A DNA stretch of 64,000 bases from Tsuneonella flava (GTDB taxonomy: Bacteria; Pseudomonadota; Alphaproteobacteria; Sphingomonadales; Sphingomonadaceae): NCBI RefSeq assembly GCF_002870965.1, contig NZ_PHSO01000004.1, positions 124,001 through 188,000 of the forward strand, in the 5' to 3' direction. The position numbers and the translations under genes are program-made. Below are positions 54,997 through 64,000 of this stretch, piece after piece. The notes below the pieces were generated by a model. That model worked only from the letters and a program-made list of their open reading frames with translations, searched no databases and was not told the DNA's origin. The number at the start of each line of letters is the position of its first letter. Within the stretch, counting starts at the first letter, position 1.

Positions 54997-55611
54997 TTAG
55001 CGCGAATAGAACTCGACGACCAGGTTCGGTTCCATCGTTACCGGGTAGGGCACTTCGTCCAGCGTCGGAACGCGGCTGTAAGTGATCTTATCGGTACCAT
55101 CGGCGGATACATAGTCGGGGATATCGCGTTCGGGCAGGCTCTGCGCTTCGATGATCAGCGCCATTTCCTTGGCCTTGTCACCCAGCGAAATAACATCGCC
55201 GACGTTGATGCGGCGGCTCGCCACGTTACACTTCACGCCGTTCACGCGGATGTGGCCGTGCGAAACGATCTGACGTGCAGCGAAAATCGTCGGAGCGAAC
55301 TTGGCGCGATAGACCACCATGTCAAGACGACGTTCGAGCAGACCGATCAGGTTCTGACCGGTATCGCCCTTCATACGCGACGCTTCCTGATAGGTGCGCT
55401 TGAACTGCTTTTCAGTCACATCGCCATAGTAGCCCTTCAGCTTCTGCTTGGCACGAAGCTGCAGACCGAAGTCGCTCATCTTGCCCTTGCGGCGCTGACC
55501 GTGCTGACCGGGGCCATAAGAACGGCGATTTACCGGAGAATTCGGACGACCCCAGATGTTTTCGCCCATCCGGCGGTCGAGTTTGTGCTTGGCGCTCTTG
55601 CGCTTCGACAT
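54997..55611 (-). CDS. rpsD: 30S ribosomal protein S4
   Basis: Primary 16S rRNA-binding protein of the small subunit body, 204 residues. It begins [20 protein letters not shown] and has the S4 RNA-binding domain [41 protein letters not shown] at about residues 92-135. It stands apart from the other ribosomal protein genes, as is usual in Alphaproteobacteria. No autoregulatory leader structure was recognised in the 209 bases before the next gene. Confidence 0.98.
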   Translation of the reverse strand: MSKRKSAKHKLDRRMGENIWGRPNSPVNRRSYGPGQHGQRRKGKMSDFGLQLRAKQKLKGYYGDVTEKQFKRTYQEASRMKGDTGQNLIGLLERRLDMVVYRAKFAPTIFAARQIVSHGHIRVNGVKCNVASRRINVGDVISLGDKAKEMALIIEAQSLPERDIPDYVSADGTDKITYSRVPTLDEVPYPVTMEPNLVVEFYSR

Positions 55612-55820
55612 ATGTCGTATCCTTCAATTTGCGTGTCGCGTGCCCCAGCGGCCGCGCTTCAACCCGGCATCGCCCGTATGGTCAATCACCAAACGCGGCC
55701 TCCGCTTCACCGGGATGCGGGACCAAATGCGAAGCGGCGCGCTTAGCACGTTGTCGTGACAGGTCAAGCTACGCAATAGGTGCTCGACATAAGCCGCGGG
55801 GCAGGGCAGGGGCCCCGATC

Positions 55821-56135
55821 ATGGAAGACGCTATTAAACTGCCGGATGTTTGCGAGACTATGGCCGATGTGCGGGCCGGTGTCGATACGACCGATCGCGC
55901 CCTGATGGAACTGCTCGATCTACGTTTCGGTTACATGCGCGCTGCTGCTCGGATCAAGGCAGACCGCGAAGCGGTGCGTGATGAAGAGCGTAAGGCAGAA
56001 GTGATAAATAACGCACGCACGGACGCGGAAGAGCGCGGGCTTCCTGCATCCGAACTGGCCGATATCTGGGATAAGCTGGTGGAATGCTCGATTGCTTACG
56101 AACTTCGCCTGTGGGACAGCACTCGGCAAAACTGA
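55821..56135 (+). CDS. Chorismate mutase, AroQ class
   Basis: Converts chorismate to prephenate for phenylalanine and tyrosine synthesis. The 104-residue all-helical protein has the AroQ pattern DTTDRALMELLDLRFGYMRAAARIKADREAVRDEERKAEVI. Arg, Lys and Glu residues correspond to the active-site set of monofunctional AroQ and of related isochorismate-pyruvate lyases. No aromatic amino acid gene adjoins it. AGGGG precedes the ATG at 55821. Confidence 0.88.
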   Translation: MEDAIKLPDVCETMADVRAGVDTTDRALMELLDLRFGYMRAAARIKADREAVRDEERKAEVINNARTDAEERGLPASELADIWDKLVECSIAYELRLWDSTRQN

Positions 56136-56171
56136 GCGGGCCGCAGTCAGAAACTGGTCAAAGTATCCATT

Positions 56172-56897
56172 TTAATCACGGGCAGGTCGCTCCAGCGCAC
56201 TCAAGACTCCGCGCAAAGTGCGGATTTCGAGATGGTTCCAGCCCGGCTTGGTCAGTACATTGCGTAATGTACGGCGGGTCGCTTCTGAACGGGATTCTGG
56301 AAAAAAGTAACGCTTTGGCTCCAGCAATGCCTCAAAATGGCCAATCAACCCTTCCAAATCTTCTTGTGGGGCAGGGGGGAGCAGCTCCTCAATGGTCGGC
56401 GTTTCGAGCTTTGCTCCCTTGGACCATTCATAAGCGCAGAGAATCACCGCCTGTGCGAGATTGAGAGAGCCAAATTCGGGATTGATCGGCACCGTCAGGA
56501 TTGAGCGCGCAAGCGCGACATCCCCAGTTTCGAGCCCCGATCGTTCGGGTCCGAACATGATCGCACTGCGGCCAGGCTTCGTATGGATCTCGCGTGCGGC
56601 GACATCAGGTGTAACGACGGGTTTGGTCACTCCTCGCTTGCGAACCGTTGTGGCATATACGTTCGCGCAATCGGCCACTGCATTGGTAACGCTCTCGAAT
56701 ATCTGTGCATTTTCCAGAACGACATCAGCGCCCGATGCCGCGGGGCCCGCTGACGGATTGGGCCAGCCATCGCGTGGAGCAACGAGCCGCATCTCGGTTA
56801 GCCCGAAATTGAGCATAGCCCGCGCTGCTTTGCCGATGTTCTCGCCCAGTTGAGGGCGGACGAGAACGATGACCGGCGGTTCAGCTTGCACCGACAT
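56172..56897 (-). CDS. trmJ: tRNA/rRNA methyltransferase of the TrmJ (SpoU/TrmH) family
   Basis: SPOUT-class 2'-O-methyltransferase of 241 residues, family relatives methylating position 32 of tRNAs. Knot motifs are [23 protein letters not shown] (motif 1), [10 protein letters not shown] (motif 2) and [23 protein letters not shown] (motif 3). I start at [12 protein letters not shown], which overlaps the nrdR 3' end by 17 bases. It is the last gene of the rpiB-glyA-small protein-nrdR run. Confidence 0.88.
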   Translation of the reverse strand: MSVQAEPPVIVLVRPQLGENIGKAARAMLNFGLTEMRLVAPRDGWPNPSAGPAASGADVVLENAQIFESVTNAVADCANVYATTVRKRGVTKPVVTPDVAAREIHTKPGRSAIMFGPERSGLETGDVALARSILTVPINPEFGSLNLAQAVILCAYEWSKGAKLETPTIEELLPPAPQEDLEGLIGHFEALLEPKRYFFPESRSEATRRTLRNVLTKPGWNHLEIRTLRGVLSALERPARD

Positions 56898-57357
56898 CGC
56901 GCACTGTGCTGGCAAATTCTTCGAAATCTTTTGCTTCGGAAAAATCGCGATAAACGCTCGCAAATCGAATATAGGCTACACTATCCAGATGTCGCAATCC
57001 ATCCATAACCATCTCTCCGATCCGGGCAGAGGGAATTTCGTTGTCGCCAGCGGTTTCGACTTGCCGCTGAATACCGGAAACGAGTTGATCGATACGCTCC
57101 TGCTCGATGCCGCGCTTGCGACATGCCAGAGCGACCGATTGTTCGATTTTGGCGCGTTCGAATGGTTCACGCCGGACTGCTTCGCCGTCTTGTCCGGCCT
57201 TGACCACGGTCACATCGCGCAACTGGACCCGTTCGAAGGTTGTAAAGCGCGCTCCACAACCTTCGCATTGGCGACGGCGCCGGATAGCGGTGTTGTCTTC
57301 CGTCGGACGACTATCCTTCACTTGGGAGTCGTCGTGGGCACAGAAAGGGCAGCGCAT
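56881..57357 (-). CDS. nrdR: Transcriptional repressor NrdR
   Basis: Represses ribonucleotide reductase genes according to ATP/dATP levels. The 158-residue protein has the zinc ribbon with Cys3, Cys6, Cys31 and Cys34 (MRCPFC and CEGC). The ATP-cone domain follows (about 48-138; [29 protein letters not shown]). Adjacency to glyA is common in Alphaproteobacteria, and downstream TrmJ overlaps it. Confidence 0.97.
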   Translation of the reverse strand: MRCPFCAHDDSQVKDSRPTEDNTAIRRRRQCEGCGARFTTFERVQLRDVTVVKAGQDGEAVRREPFERAKIEQSVALACRKRGIEQERIDQLVSGIQRQVETAGDNEIPSARIGEMVMDGLRHLDSVAYIRFASVYRDFSEAKDFEEFASTVRDVGAS

Positions 57358-57366
57358 CCGTCTGAC

Positions 57367-57579
57367 TTACTTTTTGATGCGGTTATAGAGAGCGATGCCC
57401 GCCCCTGCTGCGAGCCCAAGTGGCCACGAAACCGGCGGCACCAGCAAGCCAGCGACCGCACCGATCGCGGCACCAGTTAAAACTGGTTTAGTCGAAGGAT
57501 GGTGCATTCCATCTTTAGCCATACCCGATACTTCGGTTTTCAGGTCTTCAACCCAGTCCTGCCGATTTGGATCGGTCAT
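57367..57579 (-). CDS. Small hypothetical protein in the glyA-nrdR operon
   Basis: Protein of 70 residues without a known role. An acidic N-terminal helix (MTDPNRQDWVEDLKTEVSG) is followed by a Gly/Ala/Val-rich hydrophobic stretch (TGAAIGAVAGLLVPPVSWPLGLAAGAGIALYN), which could form a glycine-zipper-like hairpin in the membrane. AGGTGA precedes its ATG. It sits 5 bases after the glyA stop and 9 before nrdR, so it is co-transcribed with both. Confidence 0.72.
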   Translation of the reverse strand: MTDPNRQDWVEDLKTEVSGMAKDGMHHPSTKPVLTGAAIGAVAGLLVPPVSWPLGLAAGAGIALYNRIKK

Positions 57580-57584
57580 CGCTA

Positions 57585-58904
57585 TCACCTTCCAGGATAT
57601 ACGGGAAACGCGCTGCACAGCTCGGAAACGCGCCGACGGACGCTTTCTTCCGCTTGTGCATCCCCTTCTGCACCATTTTTGGCGAGGCCATCGACAACCT
57701 CGGCGATGAGTCCACCGATCATGCGGAATTCATCTGGACCAAAGCCGCGCGTCGTTCCTGCAGGTGCGCCCAAACGAATTCCGCTGGTCACAAAGGGACT
57801 ACGCTTATCGTATGGGATGCCATTTTTGTTACAGGTCAGCCAGGCGCGATCGAGACCTTTTTCGGCATCTTTGCCTGTCACATCCTTTGCGGTGAGATCT
57901 ACCAGCATAGAATGGTTGTCCGTCCCGCCTGAAACAACCCGCAGGCCACCAGCCTCAATTCCTTCAGCGAGTGCGCGGGCATTGGCAACGACACGAGCAG
58001 CGTAATCTTTGAAATCGGGCCGCAGCGCTTCGGCAAAAGCGACCGCCTTGGCTGCAACGATATGCATCAGCGGTCCGCCTTGCATGCCGGGAAATACCGC
58101 CATGTTAATCGGCTTTGTCAGTTCTTCATCGTCCCACAAGATCACACCTGAACGAGGGCCGCGTAAACTTTTATGGGTCGTTGTCGTTACGACATGGGCA
58201 TGGGGAAACGGAGATGGATGAGCTCCGCCAGCCACCAGACCTGAAATATGGCTCATATCCACCATGAGATACGCACCAACTTCATCCGCAACCTTGCGGA
58301 AAGCTTCCCAATCCCAGACCCGTGAATATGCAGTGCCACCAGCGATGATGAGTTTCGGCTTATGCTCTTTCGCTGTGGCCATCACAGCGTCCATATCGAT
58401 CAGCTCATTATCCTGCCGCACACCATAGCTGACAGGATTGAACCACTTGCCGCTCATGTTAACTGGCGAACCATGCGTCAGGTGACCGCCAGAATTAAGA
58501 TCAAGCCCCATAAAGGTATCGCCCGGCTGTAACAGCGCGAGGAATACCGCTTGGTTCATCTGACTGCCGGAATTCGGCTGCACATTGGCAAAATTGCAAC
58601 CGAACAGCTTTTTCGCCCGATCGATCGCCAACGTTTCAACGACGTCGGCATACTCGCAGCCGCCATAATAGCGCTTGCCAGGATAACCTTCCGCATATTT
58701 GTTGGTGAAGACGCTGCCTGCTGCTTCGAGCACTGCCTTACTGGCAATATTCTCACTCGCGATCAGTTCGATCTTTGTGCGCTGACGCTCCAGCTCGTTC
58801 TGGATAGCGGTATGGATTTCGGGATCGGCGGTTGCCAGATCATCTCCCCAGAAACGGGTCATATCGGGAGCGGTTGAGAGATTGTCAGCGATAGTCGTGG
58901 TCAT
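57585..58904 (-). CDS. glyA: Serine hydroxymethyltransferase
   Basis: PLP enzyme interconverting serine and glycine with tetrahydrofolate, the main source of one-carbon units. The 439-residue protein has [40 protein letters not shown] at the N-terminus. The PLP lysine is near residue 245 in [16 protein letters not shown], and [16 protein letters not shown] is near the C-terminus. rpiB lies 14 bases upstream. Supply of one-carbon units for dTMP and purines fits the nearby nrdR. Confidence 0.98.
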   Translation of the reverse strand: MTTTIADNLSTAPDMTRFWGDDLATADPEIHTAIQNELERQRTKIELIASENIASKAVLEAAGSVFTNKYAEGYPGKRYYGGCEYADVVETLAIDRAKKLFGCNFANVQPNSGSQMNQAVFLALLQPGDTFMGLDLNSGGHLTHGSPVNMSGKWFNPVSYGVRQDNELIDMDAVMATAKEHKPKLIIAGGTAYSRVWDWEAFRKVADEVGAYLMVDMSHISGLVAGGAHPSPFPHAHVVTTTTHKSLRGPRSGVILWDDEELTKPINMAVFPGMQGGPLMHIVAAKAVAFAEALRPDFKDYAARVVANARALAEGIEAGGLRVVSGGTDNHSMLVDLTAKDVTGKDAEKGLDRAWLTCNKNGIPYDKRSPFVTSGIRLGAPAGTTRGFGPDEFRMIGGLIAEVVDGLAKNGAEGDAQAEESVRRRVSELCSAFPVYPGR

Positions 58905-58918
58905 GCCAGTTCTTTCGA

Positions 58919-59359
58919 TCAGGACAGGGCGGGGGAAGAGAGCTTATCAACACGGCGCTGGTGGCGGCCGCCTGCGAAGTCAGTGCCAAGAAAGGCTGTC
59001 ACGCAGGCTTTAGCCATTTCGATACCAATCAGCCGGGCCCCCATCGCAATGCAATTGGCGTCATTATGTTCACGGGCCAGACATGCAGACAAAGGCTCCG
59101 AAACCAGCGCACACCGAACGGCGGGGTTTCGATTAACTGCAATTGATATCCCAATGCCGGACCCACAGAGCGCTATCCCTCTGTCAGCCGTTCCATCTGC
59201 GACGACTGACGCCAGTTTATATCCATAGTCGGGGTAATCGACGCCTTCGCCATCGTAGGGTCCAAGGTCGGCAACTTCATGCCCTTGCTCAATGAGCCAT
59301 TCGCACAATGCGGCTTTCATATCGAGCGCGGCGTGATCGGAGGCGATGGCGATTCTCAT
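58919..59359 (-). CDS. rpiB: Ribose-5-phosphate isomerase B
   Basis: Interconverts ribose 5-phosphate and ribulose 5-phosphate. The 146-residue protein belongs to the RpiB/LacAB family, with [14 protein letters not shown] at the start, the phosphate loop [17 protein letters not shown] including the active-site Cys, and [17 protein letters not shown]. It is the first gene of the glyA-nrdR-trmJ run. The 236 bases between its start and the frame at 59596 hold no gene. Confidence 0.95.
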   Translation of the reverse strand: MRIAIASDHAALDMKAALCEWLIEQGHEVADLGPYDGEGVDYPDYGYKLASVVADGTADRGIALCGSGIGISIAVNRNPAVRCALVSEPLSACLAREHNDANCIAMGARLIGIEMAKACVTAFLGTDFAGGRHQRRVDKLSSPALS

Positions 59360-59595
59360 GCGTGGCGCATAGGCAACTCTTGTCGGCTACTCCACCCCTT
59401 GTGTGGTATTTCGTCCGCCCATGCTGAAACAGACGGCCGCATGTGTTTGTTGTCGCGGAATTTTGGGGAGGGAATCGCCCACTGATTTTGCGGCATTATC
59501 TCCAGTAAGAATTGAACGAAAGCGATCAAGTGACCTGTGAAGTCAATTTAAGGTTATGAAAAATAGATGTAGTTTATGGTTATCTTGCGTTCATC

Positions 59596-59843
59596 ATGGA
59601 CCACCCTATAAACACTGCTGTAAATAAGTGGTGGAACGCACCTGAGATGGAAAAACCAAACGCTCGGGAATGGGACAAGGATGTTCGCAACAATTGCGAG
59701 CAAACTGAAGTGTGCCGTCCGCTTGTTTTTCACGCCAATGAAAACTGGCAGGGAGAAGGCAGCGAATGTTGTACTATTCACTCGGTTTCTCAGGCATTCA
59801 TCATATTGGAAACAGAAGAAAAAATGCTCAGGGTGGGACCATT
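59596..59843 (+). pseudogene. Upstream half of a frameshifted PilZ-like domain
   Basis: This frame reads ATG-initiated protein ending in SVSQAFIILETEEKMLRVG, which looks like the first half of a PilZ-type domain. In the next frame (-1) the sequence continues GTIGLCLVDDVVHRAKVVWVNGS with MHGCEFDHPLS, the second half. One extra G in the GGG run at about 59838-59840 would join both into one protein with the helix-turn-helix gene that follows. It is either a recent pseudogene or an assembly error. Confidence 0.5.
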
Positions 59844-60350
59844 GGCCTCTGTCTTGTTGACGATGTTGTGCATCGAGCCAAGGTCGTATGGGTTAATGGC
59901 TCAATGCATGGCTGTGAGTTCGATCACCCATTGAGCGATACTGAATTTCAGCGTCTCCCTAATTCCTTTAGATTGGGTGGAACAGCATTGAAAAACGAAC
60001 AGATTGACGTTTCTCAAAAGGAAACTTTCGGGGAGAGACTTCGCCGATTGCGGACCGATCGTGCAATGAGCCAATCGCATCTCGCGCGGCAACTGGGTGT
60101 TTCCAAGGTTACAGTCTGGAATTGGGAGAAGGATTCATCAGTGCCCCGTAGTCAATCGTTGGAGCAGCTTGCCGAGATCTTCAGATGTTCGGTTAGGGAG
60201 TTGCTGTTTGGAGGTGAGGCCAACACCTTTCCTGATGACAAGGAGCATGGCTCGCTGCGTGAGGCGCTGGACTTTTACAAGACCAAGATTGCAACTGTGG
60301 CCGGCGTCAGCACGGAAGACGTTACGATTACGATTTCATTCAGTAACTGA
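59766..60350 (+). CDS. XRE-family HTH regulator with partial PilZ-like N-terminus
   Basis: As it stands this frame gives 194 residues, with GAGAAGG well placed before its ATG. Residues about 24-60 (IGLCLVDDVVHRAKVVWVNG then CEFDHPLS) resemble the latter half of a PilZ-like domain. A canonical XRE helix-turn-helix follows at about 88-145: FGERLRRLRTDRAMSQSHLA, RQLGVSKVTVWNWEKDSS and VPRSQSLEQLAEIFRCSVRE. The missing first half of PilZ is found upstream in another frame, so the native product is probably longer. A PilZ-HTH fusion could tie cyclic-di-GMP-type signalling to transcription, but ligand residues are not evident. Confidence 0.7.
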   Translation: MLYYSLGFSGIHHIGNRRKNAQGGTIGLCLVDDVVHRAKVVWVNGSMHGCEFDHPLSDTEFQRLPNSFRLGGTALKNEQIDVSQKETFGERLRRLRTDRAMSQSHLARQLGVSKVTVWNWEKDSSVPRSQSLEQLAEIFRCSVRELLFGGEANTFPDDKEHGSLREALDFYKTKIATVAGVSTEDVTITISFSN

Positions 60351-60353
60351 TAC

Positions 60354-60992
60354 TTACTCTTTAGAGTCTACGCCACCTTCGCCCTCCAGCCTGGCGGTGA
60401 CATCAGGGTTCTTTTTCAAGTAGTCGGAAATTTCAGCTTGCATGCGGTCCCGTTCGGCAAGCTGAATCTTCTGGATAGCCGCCAAATAGGCTTCATTAAC
60501 TTTGGCGACGGCAGGATCTCCGAGCAATTTCATCGAAGTTTGTAAGTAACGGCTTCCGGCAGGTGTTTCGGCGAAAGCGCGAATGTGTCTGAGCTCATCA
60601 AGGAAATATTCGTGTGTATATGCCAGCGCAGTTGCGTTGAGAATCTGTGGCAGATATTCCCTAACTGTAGGCATCAATAAACTAGGCATCGCGTCGAGCT
60701 GTTCGTTCAATATTTTCCGGATCCCGGCATCCGGTACGCTGTCGACCTTCATCGCGCGCCGGAACTGTCCCACCATATCGTCGATAGTCTTGGCGAAAGT
60801 TTGTTCACGGGTTTCTGGCGGGAACATGATCCGAACGATCGCTTGTGACTGGTCCAATGCCATTGCGTCCGAATGGCGCGTGGAGTCAGTGGTGGTTACC
60901 GGGACAGGCGCAGGAGGTTCGGCACTGTGAGCGACTGCCGCAAAATATGCGAATGCAAACGCAGCACAGGCCACCAAGACGTGGCGAACCAT
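60354..60992 (-). CDS. DUF2059 domain-containing secreted protein
   Basis: Protein of 212 residues with a signal peptide (MVRHVLVACAAFAFAYFAAV, cleavage near HSA at residue 23). The C-terminal DUF2059-like helical domain contains YTHEYFLDELRHIRAFAETPAGSRYLQ. It is expected in the periplasm; function unknown. It is convergent with the HTH gene (4-base gap) and follows rpoD by 87 bases on the same strand. Confidence 0.82.
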   Translation of the reverse strand: MVRHVLVACAAFAFAYFAAVAHSAEPPAPVPVTTTDSTRHSDAMALDQSQAIVRIMFPPETREQTFAKTIDDMVGQFRRAMKVDSVPDAGIRKILNEQLDAMPSLLMPTVREYLPQILNATALAYTHEYFLDELRHIRAFAETPAGSRYLQTSMKLLGDPAVAKVNEAYLAAIQKIQLAERDRMQAEISDYLKKNPDVTARLEGEGGVDSKE

Positions 60993-61042
60993 AAGAATAT
61001 TCCGGATATAAAGGGCTAGTTGTTTAGCCCCACATCAAACAG

Positions 61043-61068
61043 GCGGGGCAAAAACCACATTGCCCCGC
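61043..61068 (-). terminator. Stem-loop after rpoD, probable terminator
   Basis: GCGGGGCA (61043-61050) and TGCCCCGC (61061-61068) form a perfect 8-bp stem with a 10-base loop, 12 bases past the rpoD stop. The tail on the minus strand (CTGTTTG) is poor in T, so termination could be incomplete. Confidence 0.55.
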
Positions 61069-61079
61069 ATATTAGAAGA

Positions 61080-63116
61080 TCACTGATCGAGGAAGCTACG
61101 CATTTTTCTGCTGCGGCTCGGATGCTTCAGCTTACGCAGAGCCTTCGCCTCGATTTGCCGGATACGTTCACGTGTCACAGAGAATTGCTGCCCGACTTCT
61201 TCCAGCGTGTGATCGGTGTTCATGCCGATGCCGAAGCGCATGCGAAGCACACGTTCCTCACGCGGAGTGAGGCTGGCGAGCACGCGGGTAACTGTTTCCT
61301 TGAGGTTGGACTGGATCGCAGCATCCACAGGGATAATCGCGTTCTTATCTTCGATGAAATCGCCAAGGTGGGAATCTTCTTCATCGCCGATGGGCGTTTC
61401 CAGACTGATCGGCTCTTTGGCGATCTTCATAACTTTACGAACTTTTTCCAGAGGCATGGAAAGGCGTTCAGCCATTTCCTCCGGTGTCGGTTCGCGGCCC
61501 TGTTCGTGGAGGAATTGTCGACTCGTTCGTACAAGTTTATTGATCGTTTCGATCATATGTACCGGAATGCGGATTGTGCGGGCCTGATCGGCAATCGAGC
61601 GGGTAATGGCCTGCCGGATCCACCAGGTGGCATAAGTGCTGAATTTGTAGCCGCGGCGGTATTCGAATTTATCGACCGCTTTCATCAGGCCGATGTTTCC
61701 TTCCTGAATTAAATCCAGGAATTGCAGGCCGCGATTGGTGTATTTTTTAGCAATCGAAATCACCAGCCGAAGGTTCGCTTCAACCATTTCCTTCTTGGCG
61801 ATGCGCGCTTCGCGTTCGCCCTTCTGGACCATGTTAACGATCCGACGAAACTCTGGCAGAGCCATACCAGTCTGGCTGGCAATGTCTGCGATTTCAGCAC
61901 GGATACGCTCGACTGCGTCAGCCTCTTTCTCTGCGAAAGCGGCCCACTTTTTGTCTTTTTTGACGTTATCAGTCAGCCAGTTATCGTCCAGCTCGTTGCC
62001 GATATAGGCTTTGAGGAAGTCGACCCGCTTAACTTTATGACGTTCAGCAAGGCGCAGCATCTGGCCGCCCAGGGCGGTCAGGCGGCGGTTGAATGCATAA
62101 AGGTTGTCGACCAGGAATTCGATCTTACTCGCGTGAAACTGAACGCTTTCGACCTCTGCGGTCAGCTGTTCGCGAAGTTCCTCGTATTTCTTTTCCTTTG
62201 CTGCCGGAAAATCTTCGCCCCGGCCGAGTACGTCGACGCGTTCAGCCTGAAGTTTTTCGAATTTCTTGAACAGGTCGGTAATACGCGCGAAGCGTTCCAG
62301 AGCGTCCGGCTTGAGCGCAGCTTCCATTTGCGCGAGCGACAAAGTATTGTCCTCGTCGTCCTCTTCTTCGCGCCGCTTGGATGAGCCTTCCTCGCCATCT
62401 TCATCATCGCTGTCGACATCGTCGTCGTCATCGTCATCGTCGTCGCGGATGCTGGGACCGGCGGTTTCTTCGGAGATTTCGCCGTCGTCGTCTTCAGCGC
62501 CCTCTTCCATCTTGTCGACGGGGGGCTCTTTCGACAGCATGGCATCGAGATCGAGAATTTCGCGAAGCTGCATTTCCTCGGCATTGAGCGCTTCGGACCA
62601 TTGGATAATCGCGTGAAATGTAATCGGGCTTTCACATAGTCCGATGATCATCGTGTCGCGCCCGGCCTCGATGCGCTTGGCGATGGCGATTTCGCCTTCG
62701 CGGCTGAGCAATTCCACCGCGCCCATTTCGCGCAGGTACATTCGCACCGGGTCATCGGTGCGCTCGACAGTTTCTTTCTTTTTGGCAGCAGCGGGTTTTG
62801 CCTTGGTGGCAGTGCCGCCATCTTCGCTGTCATCATTATCGTCAGAAGAATCGAGTGCGTCCACACCTTCGTCGGAGTCACTATCCTCTTCGGCGTCTTC
62901 GTCTTTTTCAACGATATTGACGCCCATTTCGCTGATGGCGGACATGACGTCCTCGATCTGCTCTGACGAAAGCTGATCCTGCGGGAGCGCTTCGTTGAGC
63001 TCGTCGACTGTCACGTATCCGCGGCGCTTGGCGCGCGTGATGAGCTTCTTGATCGAAGCTTCGTTGAGGTCGATGAGGGGGGCGTCGTCTTTGCCGTTAC
63101 CGTCGTCGCTTGCCAT
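61080..63116 (-). CDS. rpoD: RNA polymerase sigma factor RpoD (sigma-70)
   Basis: Primary housekeeping sigma factor, about 678 residues. Region 1.1 is at the N-terminus, region 1.2 at [21 protein letters not shown]. Region 2 contains [59 protein letters not shown], and region 4.2 ends in [20 protein letters not shown]. Between 1.2 and 2 lies the large non-conserved region, with an unusually acidic stretch including nine consecutive Asp at 225-233. I start at MASDDGNG; an ATG five codons earlier overlaps the dnaG stop. dnaG-rpoD linkage is standard. Confidence 0.98.
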   Translation of the reverse strand: MASDDGNGKDDAPLIDLNEASIKKLITRAKRRGYVTVDELNEALPQDQLSSEQIEDVMSAISEMGVNIVEKDEDAEEDSDSDEGVDALDSSDDNDDSEDGGTATKAKPAAAKKKETVERTDDPVRMYLREMGAVELLSREGEIAIAKRIEAGRDTMIIGLCESPITFHAIIQWSEALNAEEMQLREILDLDAMLSKEPPVDKMEEGAEDDDGEISEETAGPSIRDDDDDDDDDVDSDDEDGEEGSSKRREEEDDEDNTLSLAQMEAALKPDALERFARITDLFKKFEKLQAERVDVLGRGEDFPAAKEKKYEELREQLTAEVESVQFHASKIEFLVDNLYAFNRRLTALGGQMLRLAERHKVKRVDFLKAYIGNELDDNWLTDNVKKDKKWAAFAEKEADAVERIRAEIADIASQTGMALPEFRRIVNMVQKGEREARIAKKEMVEANLRLVISIAKKYTNRGLQFLDLIQEGNIGLMKAVDKFEYRRGYKFSTYATWWIRQAITRSIADQARTIRIPVHMIETINKLVRTSRQFLHEQGREPTPEEMAERLSMPLEKVRKVMKIAKEPISLETPIGDEEDSHLGDFIEDKNAIIPVDAAIQSNLKETVTRVLASLTPREERVLRMRFGIGMNTDHTLEEVGQQFSVTRERIRQIEAKALRKLKHPSRSRKMRSFLDQ

Positions 63117-63127
63117 CTGGTTCCGTA

Positions 63128-64000
63128 TCAATCCGTTGTCTCGTCCGCTTCGCTGTTCCCGCCAGCTTGCGGATCGCCTGAATTATCATGAGCCGCGCCG
63201 GCGGCCCGCTTGCTTGCCATTTGCCCGAGTCGCTGCTGATTTTCCAGCATTCGTTCTCTCAGGCGCTTTTGTTCGGCAAACGCGCCCTCGGGATCGATAG
63301 CAAATCGCGCTGTTGCCGCGGAAATGGCGGCTTCCAACGCAGGCCTTTCGACCAGCAACGATATGGCTTCAGCCAAGACTTCGCGCGCCTCGTGCGGATC
63401 GGTTCCTTCTCTAAGGAAGGCAAAACGGGCTTTATCCAGTGGCGCGGATAGACCAGCGGGTGCTGATATGGGCGTTTTTGCGCCGGGATCAAGCATCTCT
63501 GCAGCTTCTATCAACGAATCCAGAGCAGGGCCGATCTTTTTATCAGCAACAGCAAAGCGTGACAGTTCGTCAGCGTGGGCAGTAATCTGGTCAGGAAAAC
63601 GCAGTAATCCGGCAAGAACAGCCGAAGCGAGTATATCCCGAGATCCACCTTCGATTACTTTGCGGAGCCTGTTGGCTGCCTCTGGCGAAAGGGGGGGCGG
63701 AGCTGACTTGGTAAATCCGCTTTTCCAATCGCGTTGCGCACGGGCAGGGCGGGGCGCGCGGGGAGGAAAAGCGAACGCAGAAAATTTCTCCAGCAACTCG
63801 CGGCGATAGAGAGCTTTGATGTCAGAATGTTCGATGGCATCGACATGGGCCATCAGCCGTGCCTTCAGCCCTGCCTTGTCTTCCGGTGTATGGAGTGGCT
63901 GAGCATCGCGTTCGGCATTCCACAAAGTATCGAGAAGTGTGCTTGGAGAATGAAGCAGGTCATCCATCGCCTGAATGCCGCTAAGCTTTATCAGGTCATC
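63128..64000 (-). CDS. dnaG: DNA primase DnaG, C-terminal part
   Basis: The last 290 codons are inside the window; the gene continues past the right edge. The visible part covers the region after the TOPRIM core and the C-terminal helicase-interaction domain ([47 protein letters not shown] is typical). A low-complexity linker and a helical tail follow. It lies directly upstream of rpoD, in the old macromolecular synthesis operon order. The catalytic domain is not seen, so the call relies on this tail and the context. Confidence 0.9.
   Translation of the reverse strand, partial: DDLIKLSGIQAMDDLLHSPSTLLDTLWNAERDAQPLHTPEDKAGLKARLMAHVDAIEHSDIKALYRRELLEKFSAFAFPPRAPRPARAQRDWKSGFTKSAPPPLSPEAANRLRKVIEGGSRDILASAVLAGLLRFPDQITAHADELSRFAVADKKIGPALDSLIEAAEMLDPGAKTPISAPAGLSAPLDKARFAFLREGTDPHEAREVLAEAISLLVERPALEAAISAATARFAIDPEGAFAEQKRLRERMLENQQRLGQMASKRAAGAAHDNSGDPQAGGNSEADETTD

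Overview
The window reads as a chromosomal segment of an alphaproteobacterium of the order Sphingomonadales, most likely the Erythrobacteraceae. The evidence is mixed. Gene orders such as tpiA-secG-pyrG, grxC-nitrilase-DUF1178, queA/tgt and dnaG-rpoD are typical of the class. RpoD carries a long acidic insertion. Two promoters match the alphaproteobacterial general-stress (EcfG) consensus GGAAC-N17-CGTT, and an XrtA/PEP-CTERM regulatory set (PrsK/PrsR/PrsT) is present. This placement is inferred from gene content, not from an rRNA or a database search. No rRNA, CRISPR array, prophage, plasmid origin or intact insertion sequence was seen.

Layout. 1-3.7 kb: start of a PpiD-like foldase gene (minus), then tpiA, secG, pyrG and a row of RNA hairpins ending in a strong terminator (candidate small RNA). 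3.7-8.1 kb: hsp20 (minus) with an RpoH-type promoter and a ROSE-like 5' leader, divergent from grxC-nitrilase-DUF1178, then an SLC13/RCK transporter. 8.2-11.9 kb: isocitrate lyase with a small companion gene, divergent from a ScfR/RamB-like regulator with a dyad at its start, then an EcfG-controlled small membrane protein. 12-18.5 kb: the XrtA/PEP-CTERM glycosyltransferase, PrsK, PrsR and PrsT, with no exosortase in view. 18.5-23.7 kb: an SBF-like transporter, DUF475 and panB (minus), an APC permease, and a stress-type flavin-fold protein with an EcfG promoter. Around 23.9 kb lies a transposase stub.

24-30.7 kb: the phosphate regulon on the minus strand (phoR, PHO box, pstC-pstA-pstB-phoU, phoB; no pstS), then an (AG)14 tract and two identical tRNA-Glu genes. 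30.8-36.5 kb: recJ, a flavodoxin-like protein, an unknown protein, a decayed AHH-type gene, nitronate monooxygenase and an amidohydrolase. 36.6-44.3 kb: branched-chain amino acid genes on the minus strand (miaA, ilvB, ilvH, ilvC, a GT4 glycosyltransferase, leuA). leuA has a Leu-rich leader peptide and a nested hairpin, and ilvB has a terminator-like hairpin in its leader. 44.3-51.6 kb: serB, a Coq4-family gene, purL, a membrane protein, xseB, ispA, coaD and a periplasmic cyclophilin. 51.7-59.4 kb: queA, a DUF481 outer-membrane protein, tgt, rpsD, chorismate mutase, and a minus-strand run rpiB-glyA-small protein-nrdR-trmJ. 59.6-64 kb: a PilZ/HTH gene broken by an apparent single-base loss, a DUF2059 protein, rpoD and the 3' part of dnaG.

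Most of the window is housekeeping DNA. The less ordinary signals are regulatory RNAs and sites (ROSE-like leader, leuA attenuator, possible ilvB attenuator, the hairpin array after pyrG, PHO box, two EcfG promoters, the dyad at the ScfR-like start) and decaying genes (AHH-type gene, PilZ-HTH frameshift, transposase stub). I saw no clearly undescribed multi-gene system. The best candidates for something new are the hairpin array after pyrG and the PilZ-HTH regulator.
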